The notes under the pieces were generated by a model, which worked only from the letters and a program-made list of their open reading frames with translations, was not told the DNA's origin and did no database searches. A stretch of DNA of 64,000 nucleotides from JANQPX01 sp041398025 (lineage in GTDB: Bacteria; Pseudomonadota; Alphaproteobacteria; Geminicoccales; Geminicoccaceae): the NCBI GenBank assembly GCA_041398025.1, contig JAWKVM010000015.1, positions 124,001-188,000 on the forward strand. Reading direction: 5' to 3'. The translations under genes were made by a program, and so were the position numbers. Positions 47,293 to 56,964 of this stretch are shown piece after piece (the stretch's first letter is position 1; every line of letters begins with the position of its first letter).

Positions 47293-49347
47293 TCACCCAG
47301 CCGTCACCCGCACCACGGCATAGGCACCGAGATCGAGCAGGTCGGTCGGGCCTTCCTCGGTCTCCAGCCCGTCCGGATCCCCGGTGGCGGCGATGAAGCT
47401 TTCGAGGTCGAGGGTGGCGATCCGGCCCTTCGCCCCCTTCAGCCCGTCGATCACCACCTCCTGCGGCTGGCCGGTGAGGTTCGCGATCCAGAGGACCGTC
47501 TTCCCGCCGTCTTGATAGGCCACGGCCTGGATGGCCGCACCGTCGGAAAGGTCGGTTTCGAGCATCGGCTTGCCGGCGCCCGCCGCCATGCCGCGGATCA
47601 CGTGATAGACCGGGTAGACGCCGGAGCCGCGCTGGTCGAACCAGGGCTGCTCGAAGTCCATCCTGGCATAGGCCACCCCGAATTCGCCGACCGGCGCCGA
47701 CAGCGCCACCGCCTCCGCCTGGCCGCGCGCCAGATGAGCGACATAGCCGAGATTCCAGGCCGCACCGGCGAGGCCGCGCTGGCGCGGGTCCATGCGGGTG
47801 AGCGCGAGGCGGCGGTTCTGCGGGTTGGGTGCTGCGGCCTCGCCATAGGGGTTGTCGCGCGCGCCGATCGCGCTCGGGCCGACGCGATAGGGCAGGCCGG
47901 GGGCGATGGCACGCACGCTTTTCACGATATGCGGCAGCGCCTCCAGGTTCTCCATGAGCGTGATGTCGTCGGAAGCGTGGACCATCGGACAGCTGGTGTG
48001 GCAGATGAAATCGATGGCCTCGACCGGCGGACGCTTGCGGTTGAGCTCGGTGAAATACGAAAACATGCCGCCGCCGACCGGCACGCCCGGAAAGGCCTTC
48101 CGGGTAGCCTCGAAGATGGCCGTGGCGTCGGGGCAAGGCGGCCAGACGCTGCCGGGAAGGGTGCATTTCAGATCCGAAGAGGGCGATACCGCCACCTTGG
48201 CGAAGCTGACGCCGGCATCCTCGGCGGCCTTGCGGATCAGTTCCAGATCGCGGCGCATGATCTTTTCGTCAGCGCTCGGCGCGCCCGCCGCGTCACGGCA
48301 GGCGAGCACGGCTTCGAGCACCAGCTCGGCCCCTGTGGCCTCGCCGACTGCCTTGAACATGGCCATGACCTCACCCCGGCCGCCGAGGCGTGGATCGTCC
48401 AGCGGGAAGGTGGACACGCGCGGCCCGCCGAGGCCCCTGGGGGCGCCCTCAGCGATCCTGGAATCGAAGGGACAGACCAGGAACTGCGGCGCCAGCGTCT
48501 TCACCGGCTCGAGCGCCTGCAGGATCGCCCGGTCCTGCTCCGGCGGCAGGCTGAGGCCGATAGCGGGCATGGTGCCGGCCTCCTTGCCGATCTTGAGCGT
48601 CACCGGCTTGATGCCGTTGCCGCCAGCGACCGCGGGCGCCTTCCCGGAAAGCGTCAGCACCACCGACTGCTCGGTGCTTTCGCCCGCCTTGATCTCATAG
48701 GGCCAGGGCTTGGCCAGCGGACGCACATAGGTCTTGAAGGAGGCGTCGTTCCAGTTGCGGTGATCCTCGGTCTCAAAGGCGTCGCCTTCCATCCGGCAGG
48801 TCACCTTGATGCCGGGCAGCACCTCGTGGGCGAGCGCGCGCACGTCCTGGAACGGACACATCGGGTCGATGAATTCGGGAAAGGACGTGCTCTCGGTCGA
48901 GCCGTCGACGCGCTCAACCTCGGACGGACAGCCGGCCACACCATCGACCGGGTGCAGCACGACGAAGCCGGTGCGGTTGGTCACGAAGTCGGTGATCGCC
49001 TTGCCGGTGCCCTCGAAGACCAGCGTGCCGTCCGATTTGCCCCTTATCCTGGCGCTGTAATGCAGCTCCTGACTGGCATCCTTGCAGATCGCGTCGAAGC
49101 TCACTTCGAAGCCATTGCCGCTCTGGCCGATCTTCAGATTCTGCAGGACCGGGTTGTACGTACCCCAATCCTTGTCGCGCACCACGAAGGCGATATTGCG
49201 GATCGCCTCCTTGCCGCCGACCTTGATGTACCGAAGGGCGCCGTTGTCGAATTCCACGGTGAGCGGCCCGGCGCGCAGCGTCTTCGAGCTCGCCACCGGC
49301 TCGTCGGTGCCGAACAGAGCGATCGCACGAGGCGGTGCGGTGATCAT
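47293..49347 (-). CDS. D-apionate lactonase-like protein
   Basis: 684 residues from the ATG at 49347 (CCAGGGAG ribosome site). The N-terminal block ALFGTDEPVASSKTLRAGPLTVEFDNGALRYIKVGGKEAIRNIAFVVRDKDWGTYNP is what I recall of the ApnL (D-apionate lactonase) family, which opens D-apionolactone in apiose catabolism. A TIM-barrel-like middle (VSPSSDLKC, GGGMFSYFTELNRKRPP, IDFICHTSCPMVHASDD) follows, with a C-terminal beta domain. No other apiose genes (apionate decarboxylases, kinase) are visible next to it; the two FGGY kinases at 7.6-10.6 kb are too far to link. It is 29 bases behind the acyl-CoA ligase gene. Confidence 0.72.
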   Translation of the reverse strand: MITAPPRAIALFGTDEPVASSKTLRAGPLTVEFDNGALRYIKVGGKEAIRNIAFVVRDKDWGTYNPVLQNLKIGQSGNGFEVSFDAICKDASQELHYSARIRGKSDGTLVFEGTGKAITDFVTNRTGFVVLHPVDGVAGCPSEVERVDGSTESTSFPEFIDPMCPFQDVRALAHEVLPGIKVTCRMEGDAFETEDHRNWNDASFKTYVRPLAKPWPYEIKAGESTEQSVVLTLSGKAPAVAGGNGIKPVTLKIGKEAGTMPAIGLSLPPEQDRAILQALEPVKTLAPQFLVCPFDSRIAEGAPRGLGGPRVSTFPLDDPRLGGRGEVMAMFKAVGEATGAELVLEAVLACRDAAGAPSADEKIMRRDLELIRKAAEDAGVSFAKVAVSPSSDLKCTLPGSVWPPCPDATAIFEATRKAFPGVPVGGGMFSYFTELNRKRPPVEAIDFICHTSCPMVHASDDITLMENLEALPHIVKSVRAIAPGLPYRVGPSAIGARDNPYGEAAAPNPQNRRLALTRMDPRQRGLAGAAWNLGYVAHLARGQAEAVALSAPVGEFGVAYARMDFEQPWFDQRGSGVYPVYHVIRGMAAGAGKPMLETDLSDGAAIQAVAYQDGGKTVLWIANLTGQPQEVVIDGLKGAKGRIATLDLESFIAATGDPDGLETEEGPTDLLDLGAYAVVRVTAG

Positions 49348-49375
49348 GACGAAACTCCCTGGATTTTCGGCGTGA

Positions 49376-51028
49376 TTACAGCGCCTTGGCCTTTTCACGC
49401 AGCACGTGCTTTTGGATTTTGCCGGTGGAGGTCTTGGGCAGCGGCTCGAACACCACCGTTCTCGGGATCTTGAACCCGGCGAGCAGGGTTCGGCAATGGG
49501 TCATGAGCTCTTCGGCGCTGGCTTTTTGCCCGTCTTTCAGGGTGACGAAGGCACAGGGGCTCTCGCCCCATTTTTCGTCCGGGCGCGCGACCACCGCGGC
49601 CTCGAGCACCGCAGGATGGCGGTAAAGCGCGCCTTCGATCTCGATCGACGAGATGTTTTCGCCGCCGGAGATGATGATGTCCTTGGAGCGGTCCCTGACC
49701 TCGGCATAGCCGTCCGCGTGCATCACCGCGAGGTCGCCGGTGTGATACCAGCCGCCGCGAAAGGCCTCCGCCGTGGCCTCGGGGTTCTTGAGGTAGCCCT
49801 TCATCACGGTATTGCCGCGCAGCATGATCTCGCCGATGGCAGCGCCATCCCGCTCGACCGGCCGCATGGTCTCGGGGTCGATCACGTCGAGGCCGTCCAG
49901 CGTCGGATAGACCACGCCCTGGCGCGCCTTCTTCGCCGCGACCTCGTCGGCCGAGAGGGCTGCCCAGTCCTCCTGCCAGGCGCAGACCGAGGCAGGGCCG
50001 TAGCACTCGGTCAGGCCGTAGAGATGGGTCATGTCGATGCCGATCTCGGCCATGCGCGCCAGCACGGCGGCGGGCGGCGCCGCCCCTCCGGTCATGGCGT
50101 GGACCCGCTGGGAGAACGAGCGGCGCGCCGCCCCCGGCGCGTTGGCGATCATGTTCATGACGATGGGGGCGCCGCACATGTGGGTGACCCCGTGATCGGC
50201 GATCGCGTCATAGATCGGCCCGGCCTCGACCTTCCTGAGACAGATATGCGTCCCGGCCTGCAGGGTGACCCCCCAGGTAAAGGTCCAGCCATTGCAATGG
50301 AACATCGGCAGGGTCCAGAGATAGACCGGATGCAGCGGCATTTCGCAGGCGAGCGCCTGGCCGATCGCGTTCAGATGGGCGCCCCGGTGATGCACCACCA
50401 CACCCTTGGGATCGCCGGTGGTGCCGGAGGTGTAGTTGAGGCCGATCGCCTGCCATTCGTCGGCGGGATAGAGCGGCTCGAAATCGGGATCGCCCTCGTC
50501 CAGGAGATCCTCATAGGTGAGCTCGCCGAGACGCTCGCCGACCTCCATGGTGTCGACCACGTCGACCACCAGGGGCGGATTGTCCAGGCCCTTGAGCGCT
50601 TCTCCGACCGTCTCCGCGAACGCACTGTCGGTGAGCAGCACCTTGGCGCCGCCATGGCCGAGGATGAAGGCGACGGTGCGCGCTTCCAGGCGGATATTGA
50701 TGCTGTTCAGGACGGCGCCGGCCATGGGCACGCCGTAATGCGCCTCGAGCATCGGCGGCGTGTTCGGCAGCATCACGGCGACCGTGTCGCCCGGCGTCAC
50801 GCCGCGCCTGACCAGGGCGGAGGCGAGACGATGGCAGCGCGCGCGAAACAGCGCGTAGTCGGCGCTGTCTGCGCCATGGATCCAGGCGATGCGGTCCGGA
50901 AAGACGGCGGCGGTGCGGGCAAGAAAGCTGAGCGGGGTCAGGGGCGCAAAATTCGCGGCACGCCGCTCGAGGTCGACCTCATAGGCATTGTCGATGGGAT
51001 GACCTGCCCGCTGCACGCTTGCCTCCAT
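49376..51028 (-). CDS. Acyl-CoA synthetase (AMP-forming)
   Basis: Adenylate-forming acyl-CoA ligase of 550 residues. The P-loop-like motif is NYTSGTTGDPKGVVVHHRGAH (about 198-218), followed by YGLTECYGPASV, WYHTGDLAVMHADGYAEVRDRSKDIIISGGENISSIEIE and the catalytic lysine in PKTSTGKIQKHVLRE near the C-terminus. The sequence belongs to the medium-chain / 3-methylmercaptopropionyl-CoA ligase-like group that begins ANFAPLTPLSFLARTA. The acid substrate is not predictable. It is probably co-transcribed with the lactonase-like gene downstream, though a functional link is not evident. Confidence 0.88.
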   Translation of the reverse strand: MEASVQRAGHPIDNAYEVDLERRAANFAPLTPLSFLARTAAVFPDRIAWIHGADSADYALFRARCHRLASALVRRGVTPGDTVAVMLPNTPPMLEAHYGVPMAGAVLNSINIRLEARTVAFILGHGGAKVLLTDSAFAETVGEALKGLDNPPLVVDVVDTMEVGERLGELTYEDLLDEGDPDFEPLYPADEWQAIGLNYTSGTTGDPKGVVVHHRGAHLNAIGQALACEMPLHPVYLWTLPMFHCNGWTFTWGVTLQAGTHICLRKVEAGPIYDAIADHGVTHMCGAPIVMNMIANAPGAARRSFSQRVHAMTGGAAPPAAVLARMAEIGIDMTHLYGLTECYGPASVCAWQEDWAALSADEVAAKKARQGVVYPTLDGLDVIDPETMRPVERDGAAIGEIMLRGNTVMKGYLKNPEATAEAFRGGWYHTGDLAVMHADGYAEVRDRSKDIIISGGENISSIEIEGALYRHPAVLEAAVVARPDEKWGESPCAFVTLKDGQKASAEELMTHCRTLLAGFKIPRTVVFEPLPKTSTGKIQKHVLREKAKAL

Positions 51029-51241
51029 GGTTCCTTGGTCCGCGAAAGCGAGAACCTAGCACCCGCGGCCGACCCGGTCATGAGACCAACCGGACAAAAG
51101 TCTGCGCCGTTTACCAAATTTTTACCAGACTGGACCTAAAACGGAGGGTGCACAGGTTGAATTGTAGAGGCTCTTTCGGGAGTTCCGCAGGTGAAGCGAA
51201 CGAGCAGGCAGCGTGGCGGCAAGGCTGGAAGATGGGGTGCC

Positions 51242-52339
51242 ATGACGCCGCCGCGACGCATGGTCGGAGCGGTCATCTGGATCGGCGCGTTCGTCGTTTC
51301 GGTCATGATCACCGGCCGCACCGACGCTGAACTGCTGCCGGAGCTCGAAGCCGTGGATGCGCAGATCGCGCACGCGATCACCGACCGGCCCGATGACACG
51401 CCCGAGCCCTGGCATGTCGAACAGCGCATTCAGGCCCTCATCCCGGATGCCCGTGACAACTGTCTGCCAGTGACGGCGAAGCCGCAAGCATTCCATGAAC
51501 GCACGGCAACGCCCGCGCAGGTCGCATTGGAGGCAGCGCTTCGCCAGATCCGGCAAAGCGACGTCGGCGCCTGGATGGTGCAGGTCGCCGCCACGCAGCA
51601 GGTGACGATCTGCCTCGATCACGGGACCGAGCTGGAAGCCCATTACCGGGCCCATCTCCATCTGATCGGCCTGAATGCGAGGCTCGATCCGGCGGGTCGG
51701 GTGGTCTTCCTCGCCCATGAGCTCGCCCATGTGCCGCAGCACCCGCGCTTTTCCAACAATCGTCAATTCGCGCCGGCAGACATGGTCCTGCTGCAGCGGG
51801 TGCGCGAGGCGGCGGCCGAGGCGGTGGCCACCCGCGTTCTCTGGCAATTGCGGCAGCAGGGCGTGAACGCGCCCTGGCGGAAGAAGCTTACCACCGCCTA
51901 TCACGACATCGCGGAAGCGTTCGAAGCGTCGATGGCGGAAGGCGACGGCGCCGGCCGCGAACTCTGGGCAACACGGTCGGCCTTCCATCACTGGTTCACG
52001 GCCGACTGGCGTCTCGAGATCTATGACGATCTCATGCTCAGAACCTTGAGGCGCATCGCCGATGACCCGATCGGCCTGGTGCCGGCCTCACGCCACCTCT
52101 CCGACGGCTATCTCCGCAGCATCGCCGACTATGCCAGCCAGCGCTTTCTGATCAGCGGCGACGGCGAAGCTCTGATCAGCAGCTTTCGAGCCCATGAGCT
52201 GCCTGCCGGCGGTCAGGCTCGGCTGAACGCCATCATCGCGACGGCCGGTGAGGGCTATCCTCTGGAGCCGCCTGCTTTCACAGGCGAAACCCTCTCCGCC
52301 ATCAGCCCGCCAAGGGTTATGCCCGATCAAGACCGGTAG
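51242..52339 (+). CDS. Exported HExxH protein, putative metallopeptidase (DUF6782-like)
   Basis: 365 residues from the ATG at 51242 (GGGG just upstream); a longer frame starts at GTG 51191. One N-terminal hydrophobic segment (MVGAVIWIGAFVVSVMI) acts as signal or anchor. The core VVFLAHELAHVPQ (residues 155-167) contains HELAH, a zincin-type H-E-x-x-H, followed by a helical region with EAAAEAVATRVLWQLRQQG, where the family's third metal ligand (a Glu) may lie, and YASQRFLISGDGEAL. I place it near the DUF6782 putative metallopeptidases; the substrate is unknown. The gene is isolated. Confidence 0.65.
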   Translation: MTPPRRMVGAVIWIGAFVVSVMITGRTDAELLPELEAVDAQIAHAITDRPDDTPEPWHVEQRIQALIPDARDNCLPVTAKPQAFHERTATPAQVALEAALRQIRQSDVGAWMVQVAATQQVTICLDHGTELEAHYRAHLHLIGLNARLDPAGRVVFLAHELAHVPQHPRFSNNRQFAPADMVLLQRVREAAAEAVATRVLWQLRQQGVNAPWRKKLTTAYHDIAEAFEASMAEGDGAGRELWATRSAFHHWFTADWRLEIYDDLMLRTLRRIADDPIGLVPASRHLSDGYLRSIADYASQRFLISGDGEALISSFRAHELPAGGQARLNAIIATAGEGYPLEPPAFTGETLSAISPPRVMPDQDR

Positions 52340-52457
52340 CGAGCTCGAGCCGTATGCGGCGAAAGGAGCGTGATCGGCCTTGTCCGGAGATCGCGGCCCG
52401 GCTCACGGGAAAGCGCGGACAGGTCATCTGAAATAGCCTGTCTCGCAGCAGGGCATC

Positions 52458-52736
52458 GTGCAACGACACAGTATCGACATCACCGAAATGCGCAGCGAAA
52501 AGGACAAGTGCTATCTGTTTGTGGCGATCGATCAGACATCCAAGTTCGCCTTCGCCAGGCTGATGGGTCGCATGGACCGGACTGCGATGGTTGCGGGAAC
52601 AGATGAAGAAACCGCCAAGTGCCCGTCGCTCGTGACCAGATCATACGCGATGGAGCGACATGCAGCCGTTCAGTTTTCGGGGCCAAGCCTTTGGTTCGGC
52701 GTCAAATCCGCAAATGCCGCTGATCGCTTTCTTTGA
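52458..52736 (+). pseudogene. Relic of an IS481-type transposase
   Basis: The translation RHSIDITEMRSEKDKCYLFVAIDQTSKFAFARL (about 52460-52565) matches the first catalytic Asp block of IS481-family DDE transposases (H-I-D-x-x-E-V-R then LFVAIDRTSKF). After about 45 codons the similarity stops and the frame continues as unrelated sequence. The N-terminal helix-turn-helix and the remaining DDE residues are missing, and no inverted repeats are recognisable. It is a decayed insertion. The rest of the 660 bases from 52340 to 52999 shows no other supported gene. Confidence 0.68.
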
Positions 52737-52999
52737 GGCGATGCAGGAGTTCACGGCGCTGTGATAACGGAACCAGCCGCATTGTGACCATCGTCACAGC
52801 CTATTTTTCGGGTTTGATGCATCCTGCAATCAATGCTGGTGGCGATGAAGCGCATGACCTTGTCGACGGCGAGCGCCCCCTCTCCCGAGCGGCTTCTCGC
52901 CGCCAGCAGCCGTTTTTTCCACGTCATTTAACCCCGAAGTCTCCAACGGGCTCATTATCGGCCAACGCTGGAGACCATCAGGCTTTTCGATGGTGACTG

Positions 53000-53311
53000 A
53001 TGATGACGCGCCTTTTCCATGCCGGCGTCGGCTGGTCGCTCTGGCATGTTGTCGAGACCGCCCTTGCCCATGTACTCCGGCAGCTCAATCCATTCAACCA
53101 GGACCGACGGCTTTCCCGGCGACGGTCGATGGCATCGATGCCGCATCGCCAGCAGCAGCATTTCGGCTCGCTCGACGATCAGCTGCTCAACGATCTCGGC
53201 CTGCAGCGGAGTGACATACGCGGCGCTGAATACGGCATCCTCCCCGGCAATCAAGCACTGCATCAGGACGATGCAGCCCCCGTGATCGAGCGCCGTCACT
53301 CGCGGACATAG
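53000..53311 (+). CDS. DUF1127-domain small protein
   Basis: 103 residues from the ATG at 53000. The segment FGSLDDQLLNDLGLQRSDIRGAEYG (about 55-79) is the short Arg/Leu-rich DUF1127 (YjiS-like) motif found in many small alphaproteobacterial regulators, some of which act in phosphate or RNA metabolism. The rest is basic and low in structure. Its last 16 bases overlap the 3' end of the convergent der gene. The overall coding potential is reasonable but only the motif supports it. Confidence 0.6.
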   Translation: MMTRLFHAGVGWSLWHVVETALAHVLRQLNPFNQDRRLSRRRSMASMPHRQQQHFGSLDDQLLNDLGLQRSDIRGAEYGILPGNQALHQDDAAPVIERRHSRT

Positions 53312-54663
53312 GGGTTTCTGCCGGTGCGTTCGAGCAGACGCAGCGCCACGCCCTCGAAGTCGAAGGCCTCGCGCAGGCTGTTGGCGAGATAACGGAAATA
53401 GGAGTCAGGCAGAGCCTTGGCCTGGCTGACGAACAAGGCGAAGGTCGGCGGCCGGGTCGCGATCTGCGTGGCATAGCGGATCTTGACCGGCCGGCCCTTG
53501 CCGAGCGGCGGCGCATGCTGGTCGAGCGCCTGCTCCAGCCAGCGATTCAATGCCGATGTCGACACCCGTCTCGACCAGTTGGCTTCTAGCGCGACCACCG
53601 CCGGCAGCAGACGATCGACGTTCTTCCCGGTCTTGACCGAGATCGGCTGACAGACGACACCCTTGATCTGCGGCAGACGGTGCTCGATCCGTTCCCGCAG
53701 CATGGACAGAGCGCGTTTCGGTTCCTCGACCAGATCCCATTTGTTGGCGGCGATCATGAGCGCGCGGCCAGCATCAAGCGCGCGGTTGGCGATCACCAGA
53801 TCCTGCTTTTCCAGCGGCGCCGAGGCATCGATCATCAACAGCACGACATCGGCACTTCGGATCGCCGCGAGCGAGGCCTTGCTCGACAGCTTCTCGATGC
53901 TGTCATCGTCGATTCTGGTCCGGCGCCGGAGCCCGGCGGTGTCCACCAGATCGATCCGCCTGCCCTGCCAGGACCAGCTGATCTGAACTGCATCACGGGT
54001 GAGGCCGGGCTCGGGGCCGGTGAGCAGGCGCTCATCGCTCAGGAGGCGGTTGATCAGGGATGATTTTCCGACATTCGGACGCCCGACCACAGCGAGCTTC
54101 AAAGGCCGGGCGCCCTTCTCCCCGCCCTCGGCGATCTCACGCTCGACGGGCGCCTCAGGACGATCGTCGTCGGCCATGCTCTCCATCAGGCGCTCGGCGA
54201 GATCGGCCATGCCTTCGCCGTTCTGCGCCGAGATCAGCACCGGCTCACCGAGGCCGAGCGCCCAGGCTTCGCTTGCAAAGCCTTCGGCAGCACGTCCCTC
54301 GCATTTGTTGGCGACCAGAATGACGGGCTTGGGGTGACGCCGTAGCCAGCCTGCAAACTGGCGATCCAAGGCCGTGAGGCCGGCCTTGGCATCGATCAGC
54401 ATCAGGGCGACGTCGGCGCCGGCCACGGCGCTCTCGGTCTGGGCGAGCAGCCTGCTTTCGAGCTCGTTGGCCCGGCCTTCGGCGAGACCGGCAGTGTCGA
54501 TCACATCGAAGGCGAGATCTCCGATCCGCCCTTCGCCTTCGATCCGGTCGCGCGTGACGCCAGGCGTCGGGTCGACCAGGGCCTGCTTCTTGCCGATCAG
54601 ACGGTTGAACAAGGTCGACTTGCCGACATTCGGGCGACCGACAATGGCGATGGTGAAGGACAT
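53296..54663 (-). CDS. der: Ribosome-assembly GTPase Der (EngA)
   Basis: Double-GTPase needed for 50S subunit assembly. The chosen ATG at 54663 starts MSFTIAIVGRPNVGKSTLFN. G1 domain 1 (GRPNVGKS) recurs in domain 2 (VVGRPNVGKSSLINRLL), each with DTAGL (G3) and NKCE or NKWD (G4). The C-terminal KH-like domain ends with the FVSQAKALPDSYFRYLANSLREAFDFEG block. At 455 residues it is full length. It lies downstream of bamB as in many proteobacteria. Confidence 0.97.
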   Translation of the reverse strand: MSFTIAIVGRPNVGKSTLFNRLIGKKQALVDPTPGVTRDRIEGEGRIGDLAFDVIDTAGLAEGRANELESRLLAQTESAVAGADVALMLIDAKAGLTALDRQFAGWLRRHPKPVILVANKCEGRAAEGFASEAWALGLGEPVLISAQNGEGMADLAERLMESMADDDRPEAPVEREIAEGGEKGARPLKLAVVGRPNVGKSSLINRLLSDERLLTGPEPGLTRDAVQISWSWQGRRIDLVDTAGLRRRTRIDDDSIEKLSSKASLAAIRSADVVLLMIDASAPLEKQDLVIANRALDAGRALMIAANKWDLVEEPKRALSMLRERIEHRLPQIKGVVCQPISVKTGKNVDRLLPAVVALEANWSRRVSTSALNRWLEQALDQHAPPLGKGRPVKIRYATQIATRPPTFALFVSQAKALPDSYFRYLANSLREAFDFEGVALRLLERTGRNPYVRE

Positions 54664-54729
54664 GGTCGATAGACGGCTCACGTCAAAGGGATCCGGGCGA
54701 TGTCCGGACGGTGCGGAAGCCGCGATCCG

Positions 54730-56052
54730 TCAGCGATAGGCCAGAAGCTCGGCGTCCTCGGTCAGGATGAAGGCGGTGCCACCGGCGAACACCGGGTTCG
54801 TCGCGGCCGGTGCCGGCAGCGTAAGCTGGCTGATCTGCTTGCCGTCATAGGGCGAGAGCGTGACCAGATCGCCGCCGGAGCTGGTGAGATAGAGGCGCTC
54901 GCCAGCGAGTACCGGCCCCCGCCAGGTCAGCGTGCTGGCCGCGGCGTCCTCGGGATCGGTGGTGTGCGGCATCCGCGTCACCCACCTGATCCGCCCATCC
55001 CGACGCACCAGGCAGACCACGTCTTCGCCTTCGGTCAGGAGATAGATGAAGTCGCCTGCGACCCAAGGCGTGTCGACCGCGGCGAGATCGGCGTCCCAGG
55101 CGCGTATTCCGTGGCGCATGTCGATCGCAGCAACCTGACCGCCGCGCCCGCCGACATAAACGAGATCGCCGTCGATCACCGGGGCGCCGTCGATATCGTT
55201 GATCTCGGCAAGCGCCTGGGTGCGGCGCGGCCGTTCCAGCGTGTCGTTCCAGAGCGGACGACCGTTGTCGAGCCTGAGCGCAAACACCTCGGCCGAAGAA
55301 TAGGGCACGACCGCGATACCGCCATCGACAGCGGGGCTCGGCCCACCGAGGACACCCGAGGCTTCGAAGAAACCGGCATGGCGCCAGGTGGGCTGGCCGG
55401 TGTCACTATCAAGAGCGTAGACCTGATTGTCTGCGGTCAGCACCAGGACGACGCCATCCGCGACGGCCGGCGCCGAGCGCAGCGGCAAGGTCAGCGGCTG
55501 ACGCCAGATTTCTCCACCATTCTTGGCATCGAGACCGATGACGTCGCCGGTGGTCAGGGTGACGAACAGCCGGCCCTGATCGAACGCGATGCCGCCGCCA
55601 AAAACGCTGTCGTCGAGCGCCAGGTCCTCATGGGTCTTCTGCCAGCGCAAGGTGCCGGTCTTGGTGTCGATAGCGCTGATCGTGCCGAACGCGTCCATCC
55701 CGTAGACCGTGCCCTCGGCGACCACAGGGCGCGCCAGGAGCTGGCCACTGCCGGCGGCGCTCGCCCCGAGCTGGACACGCCAGGCGAGCGCCAGATCCTT
55801 GGGTCCCGCCGGATGCTGCGGCCGGTAGGCAGGCGAGCCGCCCTGCTGGGGCCAGGCTTGGTTGACGACCGCAGGCGGCAGGCTGACCGGCAGGTCGGCA
55901 ATATTGGGATCCGCACTGAGCTGGCTGTCGCGCAGCAGGACCGCGACCCGATCGCCCGGAAGCGCCGGCTCTTCGCTGTCTCCATACCAGCCGCTGCAGG
56001 CGGAAAGCACGCTGCAGCAGACCAGGAGAGCGGGAAGCGCGCGCACCCTCAT
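54730..56052 (-). CDS. bamB: Outer-membrane protein assembly factor BamB
   Basis: PQQ-type beta-propeller lipoprotein of the BAM complex, 440 residues. The signal peptide ends in the lipobox SVLSAC (Cys about 19). Repeated blades with W and G positions follow, such as VYGMDAFGTISAIDTKTGTLRWQ, FVTLTTGDVIGLDAKNGGEIWRQ and VLTADNQVYALDSDTGQPTW. It overlaps the upstream TPR-protein gene by four bases and precedes der, the common yfgM-bamB-der order. Confidence 0.92.
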   Translation of the reverse strand: MRVRALPALLVCCSVLSACSGWYGDSEEPALPGDRVAVLLRDSQLSADPNIADLPVSLPPAVVNQAWPQQGGSPAYRPQHPAGPKDLALAWRVQLGASAAGSGQLLARPVVAEGTVYGMDAFGTISAIDTKTGTLRWQKTHEDLALDDSVFGGGIAFDQGRLFVTLTTGDVIGLDAKNGGEIWRQPLTLPLRSAPAVADGVVLVLTADNQVYALDSDTGQPTWRHAGFFEASGVLGGPSPAVDGGIAVVPYSSAEVFALRLDNGRPLWNDTLERPRRTQALAEINDIDGAPVIDGDLVYVGGRGGQVAAIDMRHGIRAWDADLAAVDTPWVAGDFIYLLTEGEDVVCLVRRDGRIRWVTRMPHTTDPEDAAASTLTWRGPVLAGERLYLTSSGGDLVTLSPYDGKQISQLTLPAPAATNPVFAGGTAFILTEDAELLAYR

Positions 56053-56804
56053 TGCTCGGGCTCGTCCTTGAGCGCGGCCGCATCGTCGACGGCCTCATCA
56101 GCGCTGTTTTGGGATACGGTCTGGTTCTCCTCCTCGAGCGGACCGCCAAGCGCGTTCAGGAGTTCGCTCGCGCGCCGCTGCAGATTGCCGGGCGTGTTCT
56201 GATCGGCAAGCAACGTCTCCAGCGTCGCACGGGCTTCTTCCGTGCGGCCGGCCTTCATCTGCGCCACCGCCTTCAGCTCGATCAAACTGGCGCGCCACGG
56301 GTTGTCGGGCGTCGCCGCCTGATCCAGATCGCCGATCATCGCATCGGCGTCGGCTGCGCCCAGGGACTCCTGGAGGGCAAGGAGGGACGCGAGGCGCTGA
56401 TAGACCGCGCCGGCGTCGCCGCTGCCGGCGAGGCTTTCGAGCACGGCCAGCTTGGCCTCGGTATCGCCCGCCTGCTTTTCCGCTTCGGCCGCGCGCAGGC
56501 GCGCCACCACCGCCATGCCGCCGCCGACATTTCCGGCAAGCGCCTCGAAGGCATCGGCAGCCTCGGCAGGCTTCTCCTGGAGAAGCGCAGTCGCATCGGC
56601 AAGCGCCTTGGCATTGGCCGCACGCTGGCTCGCCTGATAGTTCTGCCAGCCGACGCCGGCCGCCGTTCCGACGATGACGGCAAGCGCCGCGCCGACGATA
56701 TAGGCGCTATATTGGTTCCAGACCGCCAGCCAACGATCCTGGCGGACCGCCTCGTCGACTTCGCGAATGAAGCCGTCCGAGTTCTCGCTATCCCGGCTGC
56801 GCAT
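56049..56804 (-). CDS. YfgM-like membrane-anchored TPR protein
   Basis: 251 residues. An N-terminal cytoplasmic segment (FIREVDEAVRQDRWLAVWNQYSAYI) leads into one membrane helix (about 35-55, VGAALAVIVGTAAGVGWQNY), and a periplasmic TPR-like helical domain follows (ALLQEKPAEAADAFEALAG and RASLIELKAVAQMKAGRTEEARATLETLL). YfgM is an ancillary SecYEG/periplasmic chaperone partner, and the gene sits before bamB as in Escherichia coli. The acidic tail is variable. Confidence 0.85.
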   Translation of the reverse strand: MRSRDSENSDGFIREVDEAVRQDRWLAVWNQYSAYIVGAALAVIVGTAAGVGWQNYQASQRAANAKALADATALLQEKPAEAADAFEALAGNVGGGMAVVARLRAAEAEKQAGDTEAKLAVLESLAGSGDAGAVYQRLASLLALQESLGAADADAMIGDLDQAATPDNPWRASLIELKAVAQMKAGRTEEARATLETLLADQNTPGNLQRRASELLNALGGPLEEENQTVSQNSADEAVDDAAALKDEPEQ

Positions 56805-56964
56805 GGTGGGCCTTGCAGTTGATTGTGGATCCAGAGGGTGTAGGTATGAGACCGTCGAGCGTTTGGCAAGGGCCGGATCCTCTTCCTCAGAGCGTGCTGG
56901 TCACCCTACTCCGCCTTCGAGCGCGTCGCGCATGCCTTTTCACGAAACCTAGCGAAGTCCGACC